Below are positions 7,852 to 14,846 of a stretch of DNA of 64,000 nucleotides, one piece after another (position 1 is the stretch's first letter; each line of letters starts with the position of its first letter). The notes under the pieces were generated by a model that ran no database searches, had not been told where the DNA came from, and saw only the letters and a program-made list of their open reading frames with translations. Origin of the DNA: SIG440 sp045586925 (lineage in GTDB: Bacteria; Bacillota; Clostridia; Monoglobales; Monoglobaceae); NCBI GenBank assembly GCA_045586925.1, contig JAZNBG010000042.1:62001-126000 (forward strand). Reading direction: 5' to 3'. A program made the position numbers and the translations under genes.

Positions 7852-8964
7852 TTATTCTCCAAACATGTCAGTATAACTGAACAGGCAATATTCTACATTG
7901 TCAGCCTCTCCGAAATACTCTTGCAGATATGGCAGCTGAAAGAAGAAATGAATTATCACAACTTTTTGTTCTTCTTCATCCAGAAGTTCTTTAACCTGCT
8001 TCATTACCGCAAGATTGCAGGTAGTAGCATTTACAACAACTGTACCGTCCTCTGCTTTGTCATAATATCTGTAATACTTATTTTTAATTGAAAAACACTC
8101 TCTGATGCGTCTTTCTATCTCATCACGGGTTGATTTGTTTATAAAGCATTTAATCTGCTGTGGGCCAAATTTTGAGCTGTCAACAAAATAAATATTATCA
8201 TAGTGACCTCTTGTGTCAAAAACACTTTTTATACTGCTTTTTGTAGCTAGTAAGTTGCCGAAAGTATACATATTCTTCCCAACAAATATCATTTTTGCAT
8301 ACGCCTCATGATTTTTGTTTAACTCCCACTGGAATGTTTGTCCTGCTCTGAAGAAAAAGCTCTCCTCCACTTTGTTTTCCCATTTAAAAACACCATCAGC
8401 AACATTATATATTATATAAACATCTGGATGTGAATATATAATACCTAACGCTCTTGATGTTCTGGCATTCATAAATAACCCTGCCGATTTTAATTCCGCA
8501 GATGAATAAAACTCCGCTGTGTTTTTCTCTATGCAATAGTCTGATAAGTCTGTATTGTCTGCTCTGGTAAATCCATAAGTATTTTTCATAAGAGTTTTTT
8601 TATCAGGGAATATTTTTACGTCTGCCATATTGAGCATAAGAAGAACTTCTCCAAGTCTGTGATAACGTTCCCGTCTGTAATCATCATTTCGTATTTTGTT
8701 TGTGGAAGAAGCACCAATAAAACAATCCGAAAATCTTTCCGGGAAATTAGTGCTTAAATAGTTTTTGCATTTTGGTGTTAATCTTAAATATTTTTCAAAA
8801 CAATATTTGTACACTTTTATAAACCCATTTGAATTAAGTCTGCTAATTGTTTTCCTTATGTACTCTTTTCCGTAATCGAGCTTATATATCTCGTCTGTTC
8901 TTATCTCGCCTGCAAGTCCGATAAGGCTTACAAGTCTGTATTCTATCGTATCCTTTTTAATCAT
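7852..8964 (-). CDS. Unrecognised mobile-element protein with N-terminal winged-helix-like region
   Basis: 370 aa, ATG at 8964 with AAGGAGG upstream. The first 75 residues are helical and read like a winged helix (YIRKTISRLNSNGFIKVY, then a LRLTPKCKNYL wing), reminiscent of replication-relaxation-type DNA-binding proteins. The remaining 300 residues are mixed alpha/beta with no motif I can name. It lies between repA and the 684-nt gene in a same-strand series, so a role in replication or transfer of the element is likely by context only. Confidence 0.6.
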   Translation of the reverse strand: MIKKDTIEYRLVSLIGLAGEIRTDEIYKLDYGKEYIRKTISRLNSNGFIKVYKYCFEKYLRLTPKCKNYLSTNFPERFSDCFIGASSTNKIRNDDYRRERYHRLGEVLLMLNMADVKIFPDKKTLMKNTYGFTRADNTDLSDYCIEKNTAEFYSSAELKSAGLFMNARTSRALGIIYSHPDVYIIYNVADGVFKWENKVEESFFFRAGQTFQWELNKNHEAYAKMIFVGKNMYTFGNLLATKSSIKSVFDTRGHYDNIYFVDSSKFGPQQIKCFINKSTRDEIERRIRECFSIKNKYYRYYDKAEDGTVVVNATTCNLAVMKQVKELLDEEEQKVVIIHFFFQLPYLQEYFGEADNVEYCLFSYTDMFGE

Positions 8965-9028
8965 AACTGAATTTTCCTCCTTGTTTTTGTTTTAACCTAA
9001 GTTTTCTAAATTACGGTCTTTTTTCAAG

Positions 9029-9071
9029 GGAGAAAAAGCCATCAAATGCTTATTTTAACGACTTTTTCTCC
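9029..9071. other. Inverted repeat in the gap between two element genes
   Basis: GGAGAAAAAG and CTTTTTCTCC form a perfect 10-bp inverted repeat with a 23-nt loop, between the genes ending at 9,128 and starting at 8,964. No clear U-tract follows on the minus strand; it may be an attenuator, a weak terminator or a protein site. Confidence 0.4.
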
Positions 9072-9127
9072 GCATCATAAAATTTTTTCAAAAAATCGCT
9101 GTTTTGGGATATGGATTTTTAAGTATT

Positions 9128-9811
9128 TTATTTGTTTTTACTATGGTCCAAAAAGAATGCTCCAAAGCACCTTTCAGGCATTACATAAACCTTTGTGTGA
9201 TTGTAATCACCCTCGCGTGAAATTTGACATAGACTTAAATAATTATCACTGTCATCAGGCACAACAAAGCTTGAAATTGCATCAATAACTTGTTTCACTT
9301 CTTTGTTGTCATGGTCGCCTCTTCGAATATTTTTATTGCTTTTATCATAAATAAATTCAATACACATCATAGCCTTTTCATTTATGAAAACCTCTTTGCT
9401 TTTCGAAAAGTTTTCCATTGCAAAGAACAAAGGCTCAAATAGGAATTCTGCTTTAGCTTTTGCTTTTGTTGGCAAAATCATTGGGAGAGTTACCTCTAAA
9501 ATCCCACCTTTTTTCTGTATGGTGATACCCATACTGTCGGCACACTTAATCAGAATCTCCTTTTTGGATTCTTGTTTTACATTTGCCATAATATCTCTTA
9601 GGGCACACATAAAACATTCTGCAATGTATTCAAGCTCCGGATAATTTTCATCTGTTATTAGTCTTCCAATCTTATCAATGTACCTCAGAAGTTTTGCAGC
9701 ATCTACCTCATGTTTGGGTGTGTGTTTTTTGAACTTTACCAAATCGTTTTGAATCTGTTCAAAATCCATTTCCGGCTTTACGTTATTAGTGTTAATTCTG
9801 TTATAGGTCAT
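9128..9811 (-). CDS. Unrecognised mobile-element protein
   Basis: The ATG at 9811 is preceded by GGAGGAGATAAAA at normal distance, so it is preferred to the ATG at 9826, which overlaps the upstream stop codon. The product is about 227 aa and cytoplasmic: an N-terminal helical half, a central beta segment (KKGGILEVTLPMILPTKAKA) and a C-terminal half with NEKAMMCIEFIYDK. I know similar conserved hypotheticals from integrative elements with RepA_N but cannot name the family. It is translationally linked to the secreted protein gene upstream (14-nt gap). Confidence 0.55.
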   Translation of the reverse strand: MTYNRINTNNVKPEMDFEQIQNDLVKFKKHTPKHEVDAAKLLRYIDKIGRLITDENYPELEYIAECFMCALRDIMANVKQESKKEILIKCADSMGITIQKKGGILEVTLPMILPTKAKAKAEFLFEPLFFAMENFSKSKEVFINEKAMMCIEFIYDKSNKNIRRGDHDNKEVKQVIDAISSFVVPDDSDNYLSLCQISREGDYNHTKVYVMPERCFGAFFLDHSKNK

Positions 9812-9825
9812 TTTTATCTCCTCCA

Positions 9826-10680
9826 TTATTCTGAATATTTTTCTATCTCATACGGAAGCTTTAAGTTTTCCATGAAAGTATACATTTTAGTTTCTTTTGT
9901 CGCTTTATTTCTTACAGTCAGTCTGAAAGTAATTTCATCACCATCCTTGGGTTGATATGCGCTCATAGCCTCTCTGGTTGTGTAAAATACTCTTGAGATT
10001 GAGTAGATGGTTTTATAACTGTTTGTACAGGATACAAAATTACATCTTGAATATTTCTGCCATCCGTTGATTGCACCTTCGTCCTGCTCGTAGGTATTAA
10101 ACTGCACAGGATTTAAAAAATCAATTTTGAATTCGTAATCACCGCTACGCTCAAAATCTCTGTAATTATTTATATCAATCCAGAGCAATCTCTTGTCTGA
10201 AATGCTCTTTGGATAATTTACAGTAATCTCGGATTCTGGAAATTCTGCTACATCCTTCGGCGATGTGATAACAACTGTTGAAGTTTTCTCATTCCAGTTG
10301 ACTGTACATCCTAAAAGTTCAGAAATAAATCTTATAGGAACCATTGTTCTGCAGTCTTTTAAAATTCCGTATGTATCCATAACCATCATTTCACCGTTTA
10401 AGTATGCCATTGGCTGATAAACTGTATAACGGATTTCATCGCTGTTTTGTTTAATAACCGCAGTACGAGTTTCATTTTCCCAATCTACCAGAGCGCCAAG
10501 TGCCTCCGATACAAATCTGATTGGTACTAATACTCTGTCCCGCTGATCAATAAACGGTTTTGCATCAGGGAAATAAATTTCATTCCCGTCAAGTGTTACT
10601 TTTACATTTGTCTGTGCTGATACATTCACGCACATTGCCATCATTACAACCATTAATAAAATACTTACTGCCTTTTTCAT
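9826..10680 (-). CDS. Secreted protein with copper-amine-oxidase N-terminal-like domains
   Basis: 284 aa with a signal peptide (MKKAVSILLMVVMMAMCVNVSAQ). Residues about 25-145 carry two repeats of the Cu_amine_oxidN1 pattern (DRVLVPIRFVSEALGALVDW, then RTMVPIRFISELLGCTVNW). These small domains are common in exported Clostridia proteins, where they probably bind the cell wall or act as scaffolds; they are not oxidases. The C-terminal 130 residues form a beta-rich domain I do not recognise. It is an unexpected exported cargo within the replication module. RBS AAAGGGGTGG. Confidence 0.78.
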   Translation of the reverse strand: MKKAVSILLMVVMMAMCVNVSAQTNVKVTLDGNEIYFPDAKPFIDQRDRVLVPIRFVSEALGALVDWENETRTAVIKQNSDEIRYTVYQPMAYLNGEMMVMDTYGILKDCRTMVPIRFISELLGCTVNWNEKTSTVVITSPKDVAEFPESEITVNYPKSISDKRLLWIDINNYRDFERSGDYEFKIDFLNPVQFNTYEQDEGAINGWQKYSRCNFVSCTNSYKTIYSISRVFYTTREAMSAYQPKDGDEITFRLTVRNKATKETKMYTFMENLKLPYEIEKYSE

Positions 10681-10699
10681 AAGTCACCACCCCTTTCTA

Positions 10700-11365
10700 T
10701 TATTCAAACACAATTTGTTTCTTTAAGTACAGATTCACAATTGCCTCAAGCACTTTAGTTTTATCTCTTGAAAATCTCGTGTAGTTACCAAGGGAGTCCA
10801 TATCCTCATGCTCCTCATAGGCAAGAGGAACAATATCTTCTTCAGACTTTATCTCCCACAGTTTTTTATCACTGATACGGATAAGCTCTGCTCCTGAAAC
10901 CTTAAGCCTTTTTGAAAAACCGACAATCTGTTTCTCAAGGTCTTTCAGTTCAAAATCATACATAGCCTCTCTGCATTTATCAAAGGGAACTCCATTAATA
11001 AGCATAACTCCAAACATCATTGCTCTTTTAAATACATTAACAGTTCCAAGAGGTACCACATACAAATCCTTTACCAGATTGTACAGTGCATCAACCGCAA
11101 GATAATCTGACTTTGATGCCACGAGGTCTCTGGTTTTAAGTCTTGAAAGTGTCTGCTCAAAAGAAACATCTAAGTTCAAATTGTATTTCCTCATTCTTCT
11201 TTCAAACTCCGCCTTAAGAGTTTCCTTATTTAAAACATTCCAATGCAAACTTGTCCATAAAATGAATTCTACTTGTGAAAGCGCTTTTTCTTCGACCTCT
11301 GCCACAACAATCGGCACTCCGTTTCTTACTACCAATTTTCCTTTCGTTACAAAATATTCAACCAT
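10700..11365 (-). CDS. Unrecognised mobile-element protein
   Basis: 221 aa, ATG at 11365 with TTGGAGGA upstream, overlapping the end of the excisionase-like gene by 8 nt. The protein is largely helical without membrane segments: an N-terminal region ending in SLHWNVLNKETLKAEF, a central FKRAMMFGVMLINGVPF segment and a C-terminal VLEAIVNLYLKKQIV. No known motif is visible. Coupling to the DNA-binding gene upstream suggests a regulatory or replication accessory role. Confidence 0.55.
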   Translation of the reverse strand: MVEYFVTKGKLVVRNGVPIVVAEVEEKALSQVEFILWTSLHWNVLNKETLKAEFERRMRKYNLNLDVSFEQTLSRLKTRDLVASKSDYLAVDALYNLVKDLYVVPLGTVNVFKRAMMFGVMLINGVPFDKCREAMYDFELKDLEKQIVGFSKRLKVSGAELIRISDKKLWEIKSEEDIVPLAYEEHEDMDSLGNYTRFSRDKTKVLEAIVNLYLKKQIVFE

Positions 11366-11858
11366 TTTTTAATCCTCCAATTTTTTCAAAATCTTCAATG
11401 TGTGTTTTTGATTTTCGAATTATGCTAAAGTAGTATGGACTTATCAAAAAATCCAACAAGTCTTCTTTAGCTACGCAAAACCTCCTTCTGACAATAACTC
11501 CAAGTATTTTTCCACTGTTAATCCAGGTCCTTATCGCTTCCCCGCTATATCCCGTAATCTCCATAATATCATTTGAGGTAATAAGGTCAGCAGATGATTC
11601 AAGCTTGTCTTCATAATATTTCTTAATCCTCTTTTGATACTCACCGGGCAATTTGTTTTTTAATTCTTTTTCCTGAAGATAGCGGTATGCTTCCTCAATC
11701 GGAATCTTGTAAAAATGCAATAATCCTTCTCGACATTTTACAAATTCAACTTTTCGATTTTTCATCAGCTTGTATCCTGTCGACTTAGAAATTCCGCAAA
11801 AATCACAAAATTCCGCTTTTGTAAGAAACTTTTTGTCCGAAAACTGTGCCGAATACAT
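11358..11858 (-). CDS. Double helix-turn-helix excisionase/MerR-like DNA-binding protein
   Basis: 166 aa. Two excisionase-type helix-turn-helix modules lie in tandem: residues about 10-60 (TKAEFCDFCGISKSTGYKLM) and about 95-145 (SNDIMEITGYSGEAIRTWIN, followed by a V-VRRRFCVAKEDL wing). Such proteins bend DNA near att sites to favour excision or act as regulators. The gene is the last one before the tRNA-Ser junction and its promoter region contains the tandem 11-bp repeats, so a recombination directionality role is likely. RBS AAAAGGATG. Confidence 0.72.
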   Translation of the reverse strand: MYSAQFSDKKFLTKAEFCDFCGISKSTGYKLMKNRKVEFVKCREGLLHFYKIPIEEAYRYLQEKELKNKLPGEYQKRIKKYYEDKLESSADLITSNDIMEITGYSGEAIRTWINSGKILGVIVRRRFCVAKEDLLDFLISPYYFSIIRKSKTHIEDFEKIGGLKNG

Positions 11859-11903
11859 ATTTTTACATCCTTTTTATACGTTTTCAATGGTAGATGGTCA
11901 TCT

Positions 11904-11925
11904 GTTCCCAAAAAGTTCCCAAAAA
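11904..11925. repeat. Tandem 11-bp direct repeats, candidate integrase arm-type sites
   Basis: GTTCCCAAAAA is repeated twice with no spacer, 174 bp inside the tRNA-Ser junction and just upstream of the excisionase-like gene. Tyrosine integrases of Firmicutes elements bind paired direct repeats of this size at this distance from the crossover. The right-hand tRNA junction has its own pair with a different sequence (12,475-12,496). Confidence 0.65.
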
Positions 11926-12098
11926 CTTTCTGAAATTTGATTCTTTATAAATTTTTCATAAAATATTGTTCCAAAGCATCTTTGCACACAAAAAAACGGC
12001 TCAAACCCGCATTTTACACGAATTTAAACCGTTTTTATCTATAATTATTTTCAAACATTTTGCATTCATTTTCGCTATTGTTACAACATCCAACAAAA

Positions 12099-12157
12099 TT
12101 GGAAATCGTGTAACGGCTAATACCCGTTCGAGGGTTCGAATCCCTCCCTCTCCGCCA
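12099..12157 (+). other. Attachment site: 3' fragment of tRNA-Ser(GGA)
   Basis: The sequence begins with the anticodon loop TTGGAAA (anticodon GGA) and continues through a long class II variable arm, the T arm (GAGGG-TTCGAAT-CCCTC), the acceptor 3' strand CCTCTCC, G and the encoded CCA. The 5' half of a tRNA-Ser is absent upstream, so this is not a functional gene. It is the classic scar left when a tyrosine integrase inserts at the anticodon loop and rebuilds the intact tRNA at the other end. The tRNA points right, so the element lies to the left and the intact tRNA-Ser should lie left of this window. Confidence 0.85.
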
Positions 12158-12197
12158 AAAACAAGCGGTAATTTCTATCGAAATCACCGCTTGTTTT
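12158..12197. terminator. Terminator following the tRNA-Ser fragment
   Basis: A perfect 12-bp stem (AAAACAAGCGGT with ACCGCTTGTTTT) starts immediately after the CCA and its right arm ends in TTTT. It is the native terminator of the tRNA-Ser gene, which supports the view that the sequence right of 12,157 is original chromosome. Confidence 0.85.
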
Positions 12198-12270
12198 CAT
12201 ACTCCTACACTTTTATATCCAAATTATTTTTTTGATAAGAGTTAAGAGGAAATTGTGAAAAGATAAAAGT

Positions 12271-12308
12271 AAAAACCGGCATTACTCTATCGAATAATGC
12301 CGGTTTTT
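12271..12308. terminator. Bidirectional terminator beside a second tRNA 3' end
   Basis: AAAAACCGGCATTA pairs perfectly with TAATGCCGGTTTTT (14 bp), with A and T tracts on either side. On the minus strand it directly follows the CCA of the tRNA-Tyr-like fragment, mirroring the arrangement on the left. Confidence 0.85.
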
Positions 12309-12330
12309 GGTGGAGGGAGATGGATTCGAA
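12308..12330 (-). other. Attachment-site remnant: 3' end of a tRNA-Tyr-like gene
   Basis: On the minus strand the T loop TTCGAAT, T-stem strand CCATC, acceptor strand TCCCTCC, discriminator A and CCA are all present, but the sequence upstream does not pair to make a T stem, so only about 23 nt of tRNA remain. The acceptor and discriminator fit Firmicutes tRNA-Tyr. It is followed by a terminator as a real tRNA end would be. This is best read as the distal att site of a second element that entered from the right. Confidence 0.65.
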
Positions 12331-12474
12331 ATTCATTCTATGGGCTCTATATAAGATTATTTTGAATTATCTAAAACCTTGTAAAACCCTTATGTATCAA
12401 GGCTTTCAAGCTTCTTGTGACCATAAAATTCTTCGACCGCCCATTACACCTGAAAATAGGATTTTAAAGAAAAA

Positions 12475-12496
12475 AGCTACGTTTTAGCTACGTTTT
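12475..12496. repeat. Tandem 11-bp direct repeats near the tRNA-Tyr junction, candidate integrase arm sites
   Basis: AGCTACGTTTT is repeated twice with no spacer, 145 bp from the tRNA-Tyr-like end. Size, tandem layout and distance mirror the GTTCCCAAAAA pair on the other side, but the sequence differs, which implies a different integrase. Confidence 0.65.
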
Positions 12497-12703
12497 TTGA
12501 GCATACGCATCTGTTATATTGCAAGCACTGATTTCACCCAATCAAATCTAAACCTTAAGCACACACCGGACTATGTAATCCCGTATTTATCCACCTTCTT
12601 GTTTCCCTATTAATTTTCTCAACTTGGTATGTTCGGTCAATGCTACATCTTCGACTGCAACTACACATTGGTAGCCATTCACCATAGAGCATTGATATAT
12701 AAT

Positions 12704-12734
12704 AAAAACGCCTCCCCATAGAACGAAAGAGGTG
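12704..12734 (-). terminator. Probable terminator of the first polysaccharide gene train
   Basis: On the minus strand CACCTC pairs with GAGGCG (one mismatch) and is followed by TTTTTATT, about 175 nt after the stop of the isomerase-kinase gene. Confidence 0.45.
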
Positions 12735-12907
12735 CCTTTACCCAATACAGTAGCCGAATACTGTACTGTTAGGATGTGATTTATGTCATTACCCTGATGT
12801 CATTTATTTATATTATCGCTTTTCCTGTCAGATGTGGGGATGCTTTTGAAATAACATTTAACAGGAAAATTTGATAAATAAACACTTAATATAATTTTCT
12901 AAACATT

Positions 12908-14800
12908 TTATGGCTCATTCTTCCAAAGAAGTGCCGCACCGATTATTCCTGCATCGTTACCAAGTGTCGCAAGACAAGCATCTGACTGCTTTTTACCGAA
13001 ACGGGCAAATGATTTGTTTTTAATCATCTTTTTGACAGGTGCAAGAATTTTTTCACCTTCATGACTTACTCCACCGCCTACGCACACAATTTCAGGCTGG
13101 AATATATTTACTATATTCACAATGCCTTCCGCAAGGTAGCTGAGATAGTTTTTAACAACTTGTTTTGCGGCTTCATCCTTTGCCTTAAACGCAGTTCGTC
13201 CGTCAACATTTGATAGCTTATTGTTACAGATAGCCCACATTTCGCTGTTTCGGTTTTCCTTCATAGCCTTTTTAGTCTGATGAATCAAAGCAGTAGCCGA
13301 TGCGTATGATTCAAAGCAGCCTCTTCTTCCACAAGTGCATTTTTCACCATTAAGATGCATCACCATATGTCCGATTTCTGCGCCTTTGCCGTAAGCACCG
13401 CGAATCAGACGACCGTTTTCCACAATACCGCTGCCTACACCTGTACCAAGAGTAATCATAACCATATTATTTGTATCTTTGCCGCATCCTGCTAAAAACT
13501 CGCCCCAGGCTGCAGCATTTGCATCATTTTCAACATAGATTTTCTTTGAAAGCGCCTTTTGCATATAATCGACTATGGGAACATCATAAAATCCAAGATT
13601 ATTTGAAAACTCTACTATGCCGTCATCTGTATTAATTGCTCCGGGGCAACCTATGCCAACCGCTTCAATATCAGTTTCAAAGTTCAGTCCACTTTCTATT
13701 GCCGCATCTATAGCACACTCAGCCATATCATCAAAGATTTCGTTGTAAGCCCTTGATGCATTCGTTTTTCTTTTTGCACGGCCATAGATTGTGCCATATT
13801 CATCCACAACTGCCGCCGCAATATTTGTTCCGCCAAGGTCTATGCCCACATAATACTTTGGCGGATTTGTTGTCAGCAATGCTGTAACTTTTCCCGATAA
13901 TGTATACTCTCCCAGATTAGCAGGAATAAATACAGTTTGTCCTGCTGTCAGGGTTTCAGTGTATCCTTCGCAGGAAATCTCAGCCTTACCTTCTGTTACC
14001 ACAAGTGCGTGGTAACTCTTTTCGTCAGCAACAAAGGTTTTGCTGCCTTTTAACTTTACTTCTTTTACCGCAAAATACTCGCAACTGCCTAAAAGTCTTG
14101 TTCCATCAGAGCAAACAGGGATTTTTCTTGCAGTTATCCTTTTGCAGTTTGAGGCTTTAACGCCTTTTTCAATATGCAATTCACGTTCTTTACCGTCTTT
14201 ACCTTTTCTGCCATAATCGTATAATCTGTATGTAACATTGGAATTCTGCTGAATTTCAGCAATGATATTCCCCTTGCCTATTGCGTGAATTGTTCCTGCT
14301 TCAACAAAAAACACATCACCTTTTTTAGAATTTACAGCATTTAACACACTTTCAACAGTTTTGTTCTGTATCTCCTTTTGGAGACTAGATTTGTCAATAT
14401 CTTCCGAAACGCCAAAGGTTATTTTTGCCCCCTTTTCAGCCTCAACAACATACCACATCTCGGTTTTGCCGTTTTGGCCTTCCCATTCCTTTGCCTGCTC
14501 ATCATTGGGATGCACTTGAATGCTTAATTTTTCTGCCGCGTCAATAAATTTGATGAGTATAGGCAGTTCATTTGTCTTGCAGTATGTTCCAAGAATGTGT
14601 GGATTTTTCTCTATAACAGAAGCAAGAGTTTCACCGTTAAATTCACCGCCGTCAATTGTGCTCAAGCCATCCTTATGACAACTAAGTTCCCAGCTTTCAG
14701 CTACAGGTGAAATGTCTGTTTTTTTGCCATATTCAGTTTTTAGTTTTGTTCCGCCCCAGATATAATCCTTATAGGCAGGTGTTAATTTTAATGGTTTCAT
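12908..14800 (-). CDS. Fusion of class I mannose-6-phosphate isomerase and ROK sugar kinase
   Basis: 630 aa in one uninterrupted frame. Residues 1-315 are a class I phosphomannose isomerase (mannose-6-P to fructose-6-P): zinc-site segments QVHPND, KTEMWYV and AGTIHAIG, and a C-terminal cupin-like domain. From about 317 a complete ROK kinase follows: phosphate loop GIDLGGTNIAAAVVDEYG, EVGHxx-like EIGHMVM, and the zinc motif CTCGRRGCFES. ROK kinases of this type phosphorylate glucose, fructose, mannose or related sugars, so one protein could phosphorylate mannose and isomerise the product. It is the last gene of the train and has no clear RBS. Both halves look intact. Confidence 0.88.
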   Translation of the reverse strand: MKPLKLTPAYKDYIWGGTKLKTEYGKKTDISPVAESWELSCHKDGLSTIDGGEFNGETLASVIEKNPHILGTYCKTNELPILIKFIDAAEKLSIQVHPNDEQAKEWEGQNGKTEMWYVVEAEKGAKITFGVSEDIDKSSLQKEIQNKTVESVLNAVNSKKGDVFFVEAGTIHAIGKGNIIAEIQQNSNVTYRLYDYGRKGKDGKERELHIEKGVKASNCKRITARKIPVCSDGTRLLGSCEYFAVKEVKLKGSKTFVADEKSYHALVVTEGKAEISCEGYTETLTAGQTVFIPANLGEYTLSGKVTALLTTNPPKYYVGIDLGGTNIAAAVVDEYGTIYGRAKRKTNASRAYNEIFDDMAECAIDAAIESGLNFETDIEAVGIGCPGAINTDDGIVEFSNNLGFYDVPIVDYMQKALSKKIYVENDANAAAWGEFLAGCGKDTNNMVMITLGTGVGSGIVENGRLIRGAYGKGAEIGHMVMHLNGEKCTCGRRGCFESYASATALIHQTKKAMKENRNSEMWAICNNKLSNVDGRTAFKAKDEAAKQVVKNYLSYLAEGIVNIVNIFQPEIVCVGGGVSHEGEKILAPVKKMIKNKSFARFGKKQSDACLATLGNDAGIIGAALLWKNEP

Positions 14801-14846
14801 TGTTTGCGGATATACCAGAATATATCATTGTCCTTTCTGAAATATA

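Larger units (their letters stand above)
12331..12907. other. Non-coding stretch at the end of the second element or remnant
   Basis: No supportable gene. It contains the tandem 11-bp repeats at 12,475-12,496, a short hairpin TACAGTA/TACTGTA at 12,746-12,765, the terminator-like stem at 12,704-12,734 and a long-range pair TTTTCCTGT/ACAGGAAAA at about 12,820-12,868 downstream of the isomerase-kinase gene. A 32-codon frame at 12,587-12,685 lacks an RBS. Confidence 0.5.

Noticed and set aside
12099..12157. Functional tRNA-Ser gene
   Set aside because: The acceptor 5' strand, D arm and anticodon 5' strand are missing; the sequence upstream of the anticodon loop is unrelated.
12587..12685. Small gene of 32 codons on the minus strand near the tRNA-Tyr scar
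   Set aside because: It reads plausibly but has no RBS and an alternative frame with a better-placed purine run overlaps it; too short to support.
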